Positions 26,846 to 35,974 of a DNA stretch of 64,000 bases are shown here, in pieces; positions within the stretch are counted from its first letter, which is position 1; the number at the start of each line of letters is the position of its first letter. Under the pieces are notes generated by a model. That model saw nothing but the letters and a program-made list of their open reading frames with translations, was not told the DNA's origin and made no database searches. Source of the DNA: Kibdelosporangium philippinense (GTDB lineage: Bacteria > Actinomycetota > Actinomycetes > Mycobacteriales > Pseudonocardiaceae); contig NZ_JAJVCN010000005.1 in assembly GCF_021390435.2 (NCBI RefSeq), positions 124,001-188,000 on the forward strand, given 5' to 3'. The position numbers were made by a program, and so were the translations under genes.

Positions 26846-27745
26846 ATGAGAGAGCGCGGAGCCGCGATCGACATCGCGGGATTGACCAAGTCCTACGGCG
26901 AATTTCGTGCCGTCGACGGAATCGACCTGATGATCGTCCCCGGTGAGGTGGTTGCCCTGCTCGGGCCCAATGGCGCGGGCAAATCCACCACCGTCGACAT
27001 GATCATCGGACTGGCCGAGCCGGACGACGGGGAAGTCCGGGTTTTCGGTGACGAGCCACATGCCGCGGTGGTCAACGGCACGATCGGCGCCATGCTGCAG
27101 AACGGCACACTGCTCGACGACGCGACGGTCGGCGAAACGGTTGCCATGATCGCCTCATTGCATCGCAAGCCGGTGACGGTCGCCGAAGCGTTGCGTCGAG
27201 CTGGCATCGAGGAATTGGCGGATCGACGCTGCACCAAGCTTTCCGGCGACCAGCGGCAGCGTGTCCGGTTCGCCGTCGCGCTGGTCGTCAACCCTGACCT
27301 GCTGGTTCTCGACGAACCGACAGCGGCCATGGATGTCGGTGGCCGCAGGGAATTCTGGGCATCGATGCGTGAATTCACCGCGACCGGCCGAACGGTTCTG
27401 TTCGCCACGCACTACATGGACGAAGCCGAAGAGTTCGTCGACCGCGTAATCCTCATGCGGGCAGGGAAAATCGTCGCCGACGGCAGCGTTGCCAAGGTCC
27501 GCGAAATGGCATCGGGCCGCTCGATCAACGCAGTACTGCCCGAAGTCCCTGTGGAGCGACCGGAAAATCTGCCAGGCGTCATCGCGGCTGAGCGGCGTGC
27601 CGATCGCATCCAGTTGACCTGTACGGATTCTGACGCCGCGGTACGTGCCCTGCTGGACTATCCAGCCGTCCACGACATCGAGATCAGCGCGGCCGGCCTC
27701 GAAGAAGCATTCCTCACCCTGACCGCGCAGGAGGCGGCCCGATGA
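26846..27745 (+). CDS. ABC transporter ATP-binding protein (ABC-2 type exporter)
   Basis: 299 residues from the ATG at 26846. Walker A GPNGAGKST and Walker B LLVLDEPTAAMD are intact. The usual LSGGQ signature is replaced by LSGDQRQR, a substitution seen in some DrrA-like ATPases. The H-loop is FATHYMDEAEEF. C-terminal extension as in drug-resistance or antibiotic self-protection exporters. Overlaps the permease gene by four bases, followed by a histidine kinase and response regulator, a four-gene set common in actinobacteria. Substrate unknown. Confidence 0.92.
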   Translation: MRERGAAIDIAGLTKSYGEFRAVDGIDLMIVPGEVVALLGPNGAGKSTTVDMIIGLAEPDDGEVRVFGDEPHAAVVNGTIGAMLQNGTLLDDATVGETVAMIASLHRKPVTVAEALRRAGIEELADRRCTKLSGDQRQRVRFAVALVVNPDLLVLDEPTAAMDVGGRREFWASMREFTATGRTVLFATHYMDEAEEFVDRVILMRAGKIVADGSVAKVREMASGRSINAVLPEVPVERPENLPGVIAAERRADRIQLTCTDSDAAVRALLDYPAVHDIEISAAGLEEAFLTLTAQEAAR

Positions 27746-28464
27746 GCACCGGATACCTGAGCCTGGAGATCAAACGAGCACTGCGTGCAGGCAAGTTCCT
27801 TGTTTTCACAGTCGCACTGCCACTACTGATGTTCGTGTTCCTGGCCAGTGTCGAAGGCGACGGCGACACGGGAAAGCTGGCTGGCCTCATGATCGGCATG
27901 ACGACATGGGGCACGTTCGCGGCGGCACTGTTCGCCGGAGCCAGAGTCGCCGTGGAACGAGACGCGGGCTGGCAGCGGCAGTTACGCCTGACGCCGTTGT
28001 CAGGGGGCGGTTACCTGACCGCGAAGGGAATTGTCGGCATGGTGGTCGCGCTGCCCGCGATCATCCTCGTCCCGTTGGTCGGTGCCTTTGGTGAGGGCGT
28101 CAGGCTGGACCCAGGCCAATGGGCCCAGGTCACGATCGGGATCTGGCTGGCGGCGATCCCGTTCGCACTGCTGGGTTTGCTCCTCGGCCAATATGGCACC
28201 GCCGACAGTATGCAGTCGATCACCGGCGTGTTGATGATGGTCCTGGCGATGTTCGGCGGTCTGTGGGTGCCGTTGACCGCGCTGCCCGCGGTGTTCAGCG
28301 GCATCGCGAAGGTCCTGCCCACTTATTGGATGAGCCAGGTCGGCAACACGGCCATCGGATCGGGTGAGAACCTCCTTACCTGCGTGCTCGTTCTCGCGGC
28401 TTGGACGGTTGTGCTCGGCGCTCTGGTCGTACGCCGCTATCGATTGGACAGTGCACGCAATTGA
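27742..28464 (+). CDS. ABC-2 type transporter permease
   Basis: 240 residues with six predicted membrane helices, beginning after a short cytoplasmic amphipathic segment (LSLEIKRALRAGKFLVFTVA). The loop DAGWQRQLRLTPLSGGGYL is a hallmark of the ABC-2 membrane family. ATG overlapping the ATPase stop. Forms the exporter with the preceding ATPase; the neighbouring two-component system probably controls it. Confidence 0.9.
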   Translation: MSTGYLSLEIKRALRAGKFLVFTVALPLLMFVFLASVEGDGDTGKLAGLMIGMTTWGTFAAALFAGARVAVERDAGWQRQLRLTPLSGGGYLTAKGIVGMVVALPAIILVPLVGAFGEGVRLDPGQWAQVTIGIWLAAIPFALLGLLLGQYGTADSMQSITGVLMMVLAMFGGLWVPLTALPAVFSGIAKVLPTYWMSQVGNTAIGSGENLLTCVLVLAAWTVVLGALVVRRYRLDSARN

Positions 28465-28484
28465 CGGCCCCGTACCGTGACATC

Positions 28485-29597
28485 GTGAGCAATCTGTGGG
28501 AGTGGCCAGAACCACAGTGGAAACCCAAGCGCCGGCCGATCGCGCTGGCGCTGTTCCCTGCTGCGTTCCTGTTCTTCCTGATCCGGGCCGTCGTCGACGC
28601 CTTCAGCGGCACCTACCCCGGATGGGTCAGCGCAGCGGTGCTCGTGATCGTCGTGCTGTATGCCGCGACGTACATCGCCGCGCTGTGGTCCGGCCCGTGC
28701 TCGTCACCGCCGGTTCGCGTCCTATATGTCGCCATCGCCACGGTTTTTCCGGTGGCGATGGCGATCTTGATGCAAGCCAGCGATCTGACGTATCTGACCT
28801 TCGCCATTGTCGTCGCGTTGATCTTGTTGCCAGCTGGGATCGGGCTGGCCTATGGCTTGGTGGGCACCGCGTCGATGCTGATCGCGACCGCGGCCGAGGC
28901 CGGGCAGCCGGATTTCGACGCTGGTGTGGTGATGCTGGTGTTGACCGTGGCGATCTTCGCGACCCGTGGTTTCGCCCGTAAATCGGACGAACTGGAGCTC
29001 GCCAGGGACGAGATCAGGACACTGGCGGTCGCCGAGGAACGCGCTCGGGTCGCCCGCGACCTGCACGATGTCCTCGGGCACAGCCTCACAACGATCACGC
29101 TCAAGGCCGGGCTCGCGCGGCGGATCCTGGAAAGTTCGGCGGATGTCGACCGGGCGTTGATCGAGGTGCACGACGTCGAACGGCTGTCCCGGCAGGCCTT
29201 GACCGAGATCAGGGCGACGGTCTCGGGCTACCGCAAGATGTCGCTGCCCGCGGAGATCGCCAACGCCAAAGCGACCCTGCTGGCCGCAGGCATCGACGCC
29301 GACCTGCCGCAAGCCGTCGACGACGTCCCCGGCGAGCTGCAGGAGACATTCGGTTACGTGGTCAGGGAAGCGGTGACCAACGTGATCAGGCACAGTGGGG
29401 CGGACAAGTGTGAGATCCGGTTGGGTCCGTCGTGGATCGAGGTCACCGACAACGGTTCCGGATCCTCTACTGTGGACAGCAATGGTGGCAACGGACTTGC
29501 CGGGCTGCGTGAACGCCTTGCCAAGGTGGATGGCAGGCTGACCGCGACACCTCGCGGAGAAGGCGGGTTCGTAGTGCGGGCGGAAGTGGCTACGTGA
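28485..29597 (+). CDS. Sensor histidine kinase (NarL/DesK-like, HisKA_3)
   Basis: 370 residues from the GTG at 28485. Five or six N-terminal membrane helices, then a dimerisation/phosphoacceptor motif ARVARDLHDVLGHSL (phospho-His), and a HATPase domain with DNGSG and NGLAGLRERL. Such DesK-class kinases sense membrane state or the substrate of the adjacent ABC exporter. The response-regulator start overlaps its stop, so the pair is translationally coupled. Signal unknown. Confidence 0.92.
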   Translation: MSNLWEWPEPQWKPKRRPIALALFPAAFLFFLIRAVVDAFSGTYPGWVSAAVLVIVVLYAATYIAALWSGPCSSPPVRVLYVAIATVFPVAMAILMQASDLTYLTFAIVVALILLPAGIGLAYGLVGTASMLIATAAEAGQPDFDAGVVMLVLTVAIFATRGFARKSDELELARDEIRTLAVAEERARVARDLHDVLGHSLTTITLKAGLARRILESSADVDRALIEVHDVERLSRQALTEIRATVSGYRKMSLPAEIANAKATLLAAGIDADLPQAVDDVPGELQETFGYVVREAVTNVIRHSGADKCEIRLGPSWIEVTDNGSGSSTVDSNGGNGLAGLRERLAKVDGRLTATPRGEGGFVVRAEVAT

Positions 29598-30199
29598 TCA
29601 AGGTTTTGCTTGCCGATGACCAGACCCTCGTCCGCGGCGCGCTGGCCGCGATGCTCGGCCTCGAGCCGGACATCGAGATCGTCGCCGAGGTCGGCACGGG
29701 TGACGATGTGCTGCCCGCCGCCCGCCAGACCCGTCCCGACGTCGCGTTGCTCGACGTCCAGATGCCAGGCAAGGACGGACTTGCCGCCGCGGCTGAACTT
29801 CGGGTGGAAATGCCGAGCTGCAAGGTGGTCATGTGCACGACTTTTGGCAGGCCCGGGTACCTCAGCCGCGCGTTGGCCGCTGGCGCCGCGGGTTTCGTGG
29901 TGAAGGACGCGCCGCCGGAACAGTTGGTGGACGCCGTCCGACGAGTGCACGCTGGACTGCGTGTCGTGGATCCGTCGCTGGCGGCGGAATCCCTTGCCAC
30001 TGGGACCAGTCCGTTGACCGCGCGTGAACGTGACGTGCTGGCGGAGTCGAGTGATGGCGGCACGATCGCCGATATCGCCAAGTCACTGCATCTGTCCGAA
30101 GGCACCGTCCGCAATCACCTGTCCGCGGCGATCGGCAAGACCGGCGCGCGCACGAGGGCCGAAGCGGCCCGGCTGGCCGAGGAACGCGGCTGGCTATAG
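29594..30199 (+). CDS. LuxR/NarL-family response regulator
   Basis: 201 residues from a GTG inside the kinase stop. The receiver domain has the acidic pocket (ADD at 7-9) and phosphoacceptor D54 (VALLDVQMPGKDGL). The C-terminal LuxR helix-turn-helix (about 140-200) reads LTARERDVLAESSDGGTIAD then SEGTVRNHLSAAIGKTGART. Cognate partner of the preceding kinase and likely activator or repressor of the ABC exporter genes. Confidence 0.94.
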   Translation: MIKVLLADDQTLVRGALAAMLGLEPDIEIVAEVGTGDDVLPAARQTRPDVALLDVQMPGKDGLAAAAELRVEMPSCKVVMCTTFGRPGYLSRALAAGAAGFVVKDAPPEQLVDAVRRVHAGLRVVDPSLAAESLATGTSPLTARERDVLAESSDGGTIADIAKSLHLSEGTVRNHLSAAIGKTGARTRAEAARLAEERGWL

Positions 30200-30260
30200 A
30201 AAATCACGGCCGGACCAGCGCGAAACAAAAACTGTCAGACCCGTCTGCGATGATGCGTCA

Positions 30261-30905
30261 GTGAACATCGAAACCCGGAAAACCGGCATCAAGAAGTGGA
30301 TCAGGCAAGGCCTGATCGGCTTCGTGCTGATGCTCGCCTTGATCCTCGGCGGCACGGGTTTCCATGTGTGGCAGCAGGCCAGGCAGGACGACCGGACCAA
30401 GGCAGACGCGGTTGTCGTACTCGGAGCGGCGCAGTACGCCGGCCGTCCATCGCCGATCCTGGAAGCCCGTCTGCAGCACGCGAAGAACCTGTTCGACCGA
30501 GGCGTTGCCGGATACATCATCACCGGCGGCGGCAGACGGACGGGCGACCGTTATACCGAGGCGGAGGCAGGCCTGCGGTGGTTGACGTCGCATGGTGTGC
30601 CAAGCGACAGGGTGATCGTTGTCGGCGAGGGCAGCGACACTTTGGGCACGATCAACGCGGTGGCGAAGACCGCGCTGGACCGTGGCTGGCGTACCGCGGT
30701 GATCGTCAGCGACCCGTGGCACTCATTGCGTGCCCGCACGATGGCCCATGACGCCGGTCTGTCGGCATGGACGTCACCGACTCATCGCGGTCCGATCGTG
30801 CAGACAAGGGAAATCCAGATCAAGTACATCCTCAGAGAGACGGCGGCGCTGCTGTACTACCGCGTGTTCAACGCGCCTGCCGACGACATCGGTGTTGATC
30901 TCTAA
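30261..30905 (+). CDS. YdcF/SanA-family DUF218 protein
   Basis: 214 residues from the GTG at 30261, the first start after the long upstream frame that overlaps the response regulator. One N-terminal membrane anchor (LIGFVLMLALILGGTGFHVW) precedes the DUF218 domain with ADAVVVLGAAQYAGRPSPIL, ITGGGRRTGDRYTEAEAG and GEGSDTLGTINA, then SDPWHSLRARTMA. Relatives such as SanA influence envelope permeability to vancomycin-like compounds; the enzymatic activity is unknown. Its stop overlaps the dgt ATG. Confidence 0.88.
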   Translation: MNIETRKTGIKKWIRQGLIGFVLMLALILGGTGFHVWQQARQDDRTKADAVVVLGAAQYAGRPSPILEARLQHAKNLFDRGVAGYIITGGGRRTGDRYTEAEAGLRWLTSHGVPSDRVIVVGEGSDTLGTINAVAKTALDRGWRTAVIVSDPWHSLRARTMAHDAGLSAWTSPTHRGPIVQTREIQIKYILRETAALLYYRVFNAPADDIGVDL

Positions 30906-32167
30906 TGAGCGGCACCCCTGGCGAGTACACGAAACACGACGCGGCTCGTCTGCTTGACGAGCCAACAAAAGGAGGTGGGCTGCCAGGTTCGTCGCCGCCA
31001 CGGCGAAGCCCGTACGCGAGAGATCGCGCCAGAGTGCTGCATTCGGCGGCGTTACGTCGGCTAGCGGGCAAAACCCAGGTCGTCGGGCCAGGTGAGGGCA
31101 CCGAGGTCTACGGGGTTCCCCGGACACGGCTGACGCATTCGCTCGAGGTCGCCCAGATCGGCAGGGAGATCGCGGAAGAGCTGGGCTGCGATCCCGACAT
31201 CGTGGACACCGCCGGACTGGCGCACGACATCGGTCACCCGCCGTTCGGCCACAACGGGGAATCGGCGCTGGACACGGCCGCGGCTGGCTACGGCGGTTTC
31301 GAAGGCAACGCACAGACATTACGGATCTTGACCAGGCTCGAGCACAAGGCTGGGGATGCCGGGCTGAACCTGACCAGGGCGGTGCTGGACGCGTCGGTGA
31401 AGTATCCGTGGCCACGCACGGCAGGCACGCGCAAGTTCGGCGTGTACGAGGACGACCGGGCGGTGTTCGACTGGATCCGTGAAGGCGCGCCGGAGCGGCG
31501 GTGCTGCCTCGAGGCCCAGGTCATGGACTGGTCGGATGACGTGGCGTACTCGGTGCACGACGTTGAGGACGGCATCAGGGCTGGCCGGATCTCGCTTGGG
31601 GTGCTGACCGACGCGGAGGAACGGGCGGCTGTCGCCGAGTTGGCGGCCAAACATTTCTCGGCTGAGCCGTTCTCGGAGTTGGAGGCCGGGGCGGCGCACC
31701 TGTTGGACCTGCCCGCGGTGGCGGCAGCGGTCGGGTACGATGGGTCGATCGGTGCTCAGGTCGCGTTGAAGCGGCTGACCAGCGAACTGGTGGGGCGGTT
31801 CGCGGCCGCGGCGGTCGGCGAGACGAGACGAGTGCACGGCGACGGGCAACTGACCAGGTACAGCGCGGACTTGGTGGTGCCACGGCAGGCGGCTGTCGAG
31901 GTCGCGCTGCTGAAGTCGGTGGCGTTGCGCTATGTGATGAGTGACCCGGCGCGGCTGGGGATGCAGGACAGACAGCGGCAGCTTCTGACGGAGTTGCTCA
32001 CGGCTTTGGGGGAGCGAGCACCGGAGGTGCTGGAACCGGCGTTCCAGCCCGCGTGGCGAGACGCGGGTGATGACACGCAACGGTTCCGGGTGCTGATCGA
32101 CCAGGTCGCGTCCTTGACCGACGCGCAGGCTGTGGCCTGGCACGAGGCCTTCGTTCGCTCGAGGTGA
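30905..32167 (+). CDS. dgt: Deoxyguanosinetriphosphate triphosphohydrolase-like HD-domain protein
   Basis: 420 residues. The HD-superfamily metal site is visible as RLTHSLEVAQIGREI (first His) and LAHDIGHPPFGHNGE (HD). A later Asp in WSDDVAYSVHDVEDGI completes the set. It hydrolyses dNTPs (dGTP preferentially in relatives) to nucleosides and triphosphate. The TAATG overlap couples it to the YdcF gene. It precedes dnaG, the same dgt-dnaG proximity as in mycobacteria. Confidence 0.94.
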   Translation: MSGTPGEYTKHDAARLLDEPTKGGGLPGSSPPRRSPYARDRARVLHSAALRRLAGKTQVVGPGEGTEVYGVPRTRLTHSLEVAQIGREIAEELGCDPDIVDTAGLAHDIGHPPFGHNGESALDTAAAGYGGFEGNAQTLRILTRLEHKAGDAGLNLTRAVLDASVKYPWPRTAGTRKFGVYEDDRAVFDWIREGAPERRCCLEAQVMDWSDDVAYSVHDVEDGIRAGRISLGVLTDAEERAAVAELAAKHFSAEPFSELEAGAAHLLDLPAVAAAVGYDGSIGAQVALKRLTSELVGRFAAAAVGETRRVHGDGQLTRYSADLVVPRQAAVEVALLKSVALRYVMSDPARLGMQDRQRQLLTELLTALGERAPEVLEPAFQPAWRDAGDDTQRFRVLIDQVASLTDAQAVAWHEAFVRSR

Positions 32168-32203
32168 ACTGCCCCCGGCTGTGACCGGTGGCACACTCGG
32201 GGT

Positions 32204-32425
32204 ATGGCCAACCCACTGACACGCGCGATTCGCTCGCTTGTCCGGCGTTTGCTGAGGCGTCGGGTGCCTGCCGGTGCTGGGCCGGGACGACCTGGCGAGG
32301 CAGGCGGTTCGGCCGGAGTGCGCGAGCCGCGCCGACCGAAACCAACCGGTCCGCAGTCCGCTGCGGGCGTGAAACCAGACCCACAGGAGGGGCAAACGAT
32401 CACAGTGAAGGACCCGCGTAGGTGA
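32204..32425 (+). CDS. Small basic hypothetical protein
   Basis: 73 residues. Very Arg/Pro-rich (LTRAIRSLVRRLLRRRVPAG), an amphipathic N-terminal helix followed by a disordered tail ending in TVKDPRR. No family recognised. The start is 36 bases after dgt, and its stop overlaps the serpin GTG in a GTGA junction, which is the main reason to accept it as coding. Confidence 0.5.
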   Translation: MANPLTRAIRSLVRRLLRRRVPAGAGPGRPGEAGGSAGVREPRRPKPTGPQSAAGVKPDPQEGQTITVKDPRR

Positions 32426-33549
32426 GCCGGCAATCGGCGGACGTCCAGGCGTACCTGGATTTCACAGTCGCGTTGCAGGACGTCATCGCCCGTGATCCGG
32501 CCGCCAACACCGTCTGGTCGCCGTTCTCGGTCGCCAGCGCTCTGGCGTTGGTCACTCGTGGCGCGGCGGGCACCACGAAGGACGAACTGGTCTCGCTGCT
32601 GCTCGGCGACAAATCCGCCGAGGTCGAGGACCTGATCCGGTTGCTGGACAAGGCCGAACGGCTGGCGGAGCCGCACGGTGACCAGCAACCACCCGTGCTT
32701 GAGGTGGCCAACACGCTCTGGGCAGACCGACGCATCAGCATCAAACAGACGTTCGCGGCGGCGTTGCGGGACATGCCGAGCGGTTCGGTCAGGACGGCGC
32801 CGTTCCGGGACGACCCGGAGGGTGCGCGGAACCAGATCAACTCCGACGTGGCCAAGACGACCAGAGATCTGATCCCGGAACTACTGCCGGAAGGGGTGAT
32901 CAAGAACGACACCGTTGCCGCATTGGTCAACGCGCTGTACCTGAAGGTCGCTTGGCGGCACAAGTTCGAGGATGCGGCCACCGAGTCGCGCCCGTTCCAC
33001 GCCCCGGGTGGCGTGGTGCAGGTGCCGACCATGTGGCTCAGTGAGAACCTGGGCTATGCCAAGGCTTCCGGCTGGCAAGTGGTGGCGTTGCCCGCGATCG
33101 GCGGGGTCGAGGCGGTCGTGCTGCTGCCAGACGGCGCGCGGTTGCCGAGCATCGACGCGACGACACTGAAGACGTTGCTGGACAAGCCAAAGCGTCAGAA
33201 GGTCAGCCTTCGGATGCCGAAGCTGCGGCTGAAGCTGTCCGCTGAACTGACCGATGCGCTGAACCAGCTCGGGGTTCGGACGGCGTTCACCGACGACGCG
33301 GACTTCAGCGGCGTCAGTGACGACCCGTTGGCGATCCAGGCGGTGATCCACGAGTCGGTGCTGAAGCTCGACGAGCAGGGACTTGAGGGCGCTGCGGCGA
33401 CCGCGGTGATGATGCGGGCGTTGTCGCTCGACATGTCCAAGCCGGTCGAGGTCACCGTCGACCGTCCGTTCTTGTTGCTGGTGCGGCACAAGGACAGCGG
33501 CGTCGTGTACTTCTCGGCGCGGGTCAACGACCCTGCCAAGAAGGACTGA
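32422..33549 (+). CDS. Serpin-family serine protease inhibitor
   Basis: 375 residues, full serpin length with no signal peptide, so probably cytoplasmic. Landmarks: NTVWSPFSVASALALVTRGA in the early helices, VNALYLKVAWRHKFE in the shutter region, an inhibitory hinge LDEQGLEGAAATAVMM, and the C-terminal RPFLLLVRHKDSGVVYFSAR. The small-residue hinge suggests a working inhibitor, while the reactive-centre P1 residue cannot be fixed confidently. Bacterial serpins are uncommon but recurrent in actinomycetes. Target protease unknown. Confidence 0.92.
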   Translation: MSRQSADVQAYLDFTVALQDVIARDPAANTVWSPFSVASALALVTRGAAGTTKDELVSLLLGDKSAEVEDLIRLLDKAERLAEPHGDQQPPVLEVANTLWADRRISIKQTFAAALRDMPSGSVRTAPFRDDPEGARNQINSDVAKTTRDLIPELLPEGVIKNDTVAALVNALYLKVAWRHKFEDAATESRPFHAPGGVVQVPTMWLSENLGYAKASGWQVVALPAIGGVEAVVLLPDGARLPSIDATTLKTLLDKPKRQKVSLRMPKLRLKLSAELTDALNQLGVRTAFTDDADFSGVSDDPLAIQAVIHESVLKLDEQGLEGAAATAVMMRALSLDMSKPVEVTVDRPFLLLVRHKDSGVVYFSARVNDPAKKD

Positions 33550-33576
33550 CGGGCGCGCTCGTCATAGGCTGACGCG

Positions 33577-34365
33577 ATGTCACCTGTGCGAGTCGAGCGG
33601 TCAGGTCCGGTGTGGACGGTCGTACTGTCGCGGTCGGAAGCACGCAACGCGGTCGATGGGGCGACCGCACATGCGCTTGCGGACGCGTTCCGCCAGTTCG
33701 ACGCGGCCGAAGACGCCGCCGTGGCAGTGCTGTGGGGCGAAGGCGGGACTTTCTGCGCCGGTGCCGACCTGAAGGCCATCGGTACGGACAAAAGCAACCG
33801 CGTCGAACGTGACGGCGACGGACCGATGGGCCCTACCCGGATGCGGCTGGGCAAACCGGTGATCGCGGCGGTGGCCGGTTACGCCGTGGCAGGCGGCCTT
33901 GAACTGGCCACCTGGTGCGACCTGCGGGTGGCCGCGGAGGACGCGGTGTTCGGCGTGTTCTGCCGACGCTGGGGTGTGCCGCTCATCGACGGTGGCACGG
34001 TCCGGTTGCCGCGTCTGATCGGGCAAAGCCGGGCCATGGACATGATCCTCACCGGGCGCGCGGTGGGGGCGCAGGAAGCACTGGACATCGGTTTGGCCAA
34101 CCGGATCGTGCCCGTGGGTGAAGAGCGTGCGGCCGCGGAGGCGCTGGCGGCTGAACTGGCGCAGCTGCCACAGACATGCATGCGTCAGGACCGGTTGTCG
34201 GTGCTTGGCCAGTGGGGCCTGGACGAGGATGCCGCGATCGCCCAGGAGCTTGAGCACGGGCTTATCTCCCTCGCCGACGGCGCGCTGGCCGGTGCCGCGC
34301 GGTTCGCCGCTGGTGCGGGGCGGCACGGCGGCAAAGCGTTCGAGGAGGTGGACGGAGACGCCTGA
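33577..34365 (+). CDS. Enoyl-CoA hydratase/isomerase (crotonase) family protein
   Basis: 262 residues. Crotonase oxyanion-hole segments are GEGGTFCAGADLKAI (about 52-66) and GYAVAGGLELATWCDLRVA. The region RRWGVPLIDGGTVRLPRLIG follows the usual active-site layout, where a Glu of hydratases is replaced, so hydratase activity is not certain. Stands between the serpin and the CMD-domain gene; substrate not inferable. Confidence 0.88.
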   Translation: MSPVRVERSGPVWTVVLSRSEARNAVDGATAHALADAFRQFDAAEDAAVAVLWGEGGTFCAGADLKAIGTDKSNRVERDGDGPMGPTRMRLGKPVIAAVAGYAVAGGLELATWCDLRVAAEDAVFGVFCRRWGVPLIDGGTVRLPRLIGQSRAMDMILTGRAVGAQEALDIGLANRIVPVGEERAAAEALAAELAQLPQTCMRQDRLSVLGQWGLDEDAAIAQELEHGLISLADGALAGAARFAAGAGRHGGKAFEEVDGDA

Positions 34366-34458
34366 ACGGGCTGGGCCCTCAAAACCGGAGAGGCTGTCCT
34401 GTCACACACTTGATGGCTGTCTCGTCTGATCGGTGACCATGACGAGAGGAGCGAGGCA

Positions 34459-35028
34459 ATGACTCGGATCGTTGGTGTGGCACCGAAGAAAGCGGGCCTT
34501 TTCGGCCGGTTGATCTACCGCATGGCGGCCAAGCGGTATGGCGTGCTGATGGAGCCACTGGCCGTCACCAGGCATCACGGCGGCCTGTTCTACACGTACG
34601 CCGTACACGAGCTGCTGGCTGAGCGGTCGAGCAAAGTCGTCCCGAAGGCCGTGCGTGAGCTGGCTGTTTACCGAGCCGCGGTCCGGCTTGGCTGTGAATG
34701 GTGCATTGACTTCGGCACCATGCTCCAGCGGCTGGACGGTCTGGACATCGATCGGCTCAAGGAGATCGACAACTACGCCACCTCGCCCAAGTTCGCCCAC
34801 GAGGAGCGGCTTGCCATCGCGTATGCCGACGCGTTGACCGCGACACCGGTGCAAGTGACCGACGGGCAGGTCGCCGATTTGGTGGCGGCGTTCGGCGAGA
34901 AAGGCGTGATCGAGCTCACCTATCAGATCACGCTCGAGAACATGCGTGCCCGCTTCAACAGCGGCCTTGGCATCACCGAACAGGGCTTTTCGTCCGGCGA
35001 TGCCTGCCGGGTACCGCTCACACAGTGA
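34459..35028 (+). CDS. Carboxymuconolactone decarboxylase (AhpD-like) family protein
   Basis: 189 residues. CMD/AhpD helical fold with the redox-type motif RLGCEWCIDFG (CxxC) at about 78-88. ATG with GAGGAGCGAGGC upstream. It converges with, and overlaps by 11 bases, the ECF41-type sigma factor gene. ECF41 sigma factors are classically encoded beside CMD-type, oxidoreductase or epimerase (COE) proteins, so this is the probable regulon member or partner. Confidence 0.88.
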   Translation: MTRIVGVAPKKAGLFGRLIYRMAAKRYGVLMEPLAVTRHHGGLFYTYAVHELLAERSSKVVPKAVRELAVYRAAVRLGCEWCIDFGTMLQRLDGLDIDRLKEIDNYATSPKFAHEERLAIAYADALTATPVQVTDGQVADLVAAFGEKGVIELTYQITLENMRARFNSGLGITEQGFSSGDACRVPLTQ

Positions 35029-35938
35029 TCCTGGTGAGTTTCTCCGGGTTCGCGACGTCGTAGAAGCCGACCACTTTCCCGTCCCGGATGGCGAACGAGG
35101 ACACCCTGCGGGTCATCTCGAGGTGCTCCGCGTCGCCGGGGCGGTCCGGCAGCACGATGCCCAGATCGCCGTTGACAAGGACAGGCTCCCCGATCGTGAC
35201 GTTCGGCGGCAGGTTGTAGCGCGCCATCAGGCCGAGCAGGAACCGCGCCACCTTGTCCGCGCCGTGGATGACGTTGCGCGCGGTGCGGGCCTTGCCGTCC
35301 GCGTCGCCGATCAGTGCCACGTCCGGGTGCAGCAATTCGACGACCGCGGCCAGGTCACCGCTGGACAGCGCGGCTATGAAGCGTTCGAGAACGTCCCGCT
35401 GTTCGTCCAGTGAGGCCCTGGGCGGGGGATTGGCGTCCGCGGCCGCTTTGCGGCCTCGTGAGGCGTATTGGCGGGCGGTTGCGGCCGAGACTCCGAGGGT
35501 GTCGGCGATTTCGTTGAACGGGACGTCGAAGGCGTCGTGCAGCACGAACGCCACGCGCTGCTCCGGGGTCATCTTGTCCAGGACGACCAAGGCCGCCATT
35601 CGTACGCCGTCGTCGCGCACGATCGTGTCCAGCGGGTCTTCGCTCGGTGCCCCGCTGAGTGGCGTCACCAGGGGTTCTGGCAGCCAGGACCCGGTGTATC
35701 GCTCGCGCCGGACGGCGGCCGAGCGCAGCCGGTCGAGGCAGATCCGGCTGACGACGGTGGTCAGCCATGCCTTGAGGTCTCCGATCTCCGATCGGTCCAC
35801 AGTGGACAGTCGAATCCAGGCCTCCTGCACCGCGTCCTCCGCGTCGGCGAGGGTGCTTGTGAGCCGGTACGCGACACCGAGAAGGTGCGTCCGGTACTCC
35901 GCGAACTCCTCGGCGAGGGTGTCCAGGCTGACCGTCAC
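35018..35938 (-). CDS. ECF41 (SigJ-like) RNA polymerase sigma factor with SnoaL-like C-terminus
   Basis: 306 residues from the GTG at 35938; the open frame continues upstream over dnaG but without homology. Sigma region 2 reads YRLTSTLADAEDAVQEAWIR, and region 4 reads MTPEQRVAFVLHDAFDVPF then ISAATARQYASRG-like sequence. The C-terminal half is a SnoaL-like domain containing IGDADGKA and ending DVANPEKLTRITV, matching the conserved DGGGK and NPDKL motifs of ECF41 that replace an anti-sigma factor. Divergent from dnaG. Confidence 0.92.
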   Translation of the reverse strand: MTVSLDTLAEEFAEYRTHLLGVAYRLTSTLADAEDAVQEAWIRLSTVDRSEIGDLKAWLTTVVSRICLDRLRSAAVRRERYTGSWLPEPLVTPLSGAPSEDPLDTIVRDDGVRMAALVVLDKMTPEQRVAFVLHDAFDVPFNEIADTLGVSAATARQYASRGRKAAADANPPPRASLDEQRDVLERFIAALSSGDLAAVVELLHPDVALIGDADGKARTARNVIHGADKVARFLLGLMARYNLPPNVTIGEPVLVNGDLGIVLPDRPGDAEHLEMTRRVSSFAIRDGKVVGFYDVANPEKLTRITV

Positions 35939-35974
35939 ACTCGCATCGTAGGCGCCAGGCCTAACATGGACCGT

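Noticed and set aside
26636..27061. Upstream extension of the AbiEi-like gene
   Set aside because: It overlaps the divergent ABC ATPase gene and lacks family similarity.
35468..35974. Upstream extension of the dnaG frame
   Set aside because: It runs antisense through the ECF41 sigma factor gene; DnaG homology begins at AGRIRESDIALV.
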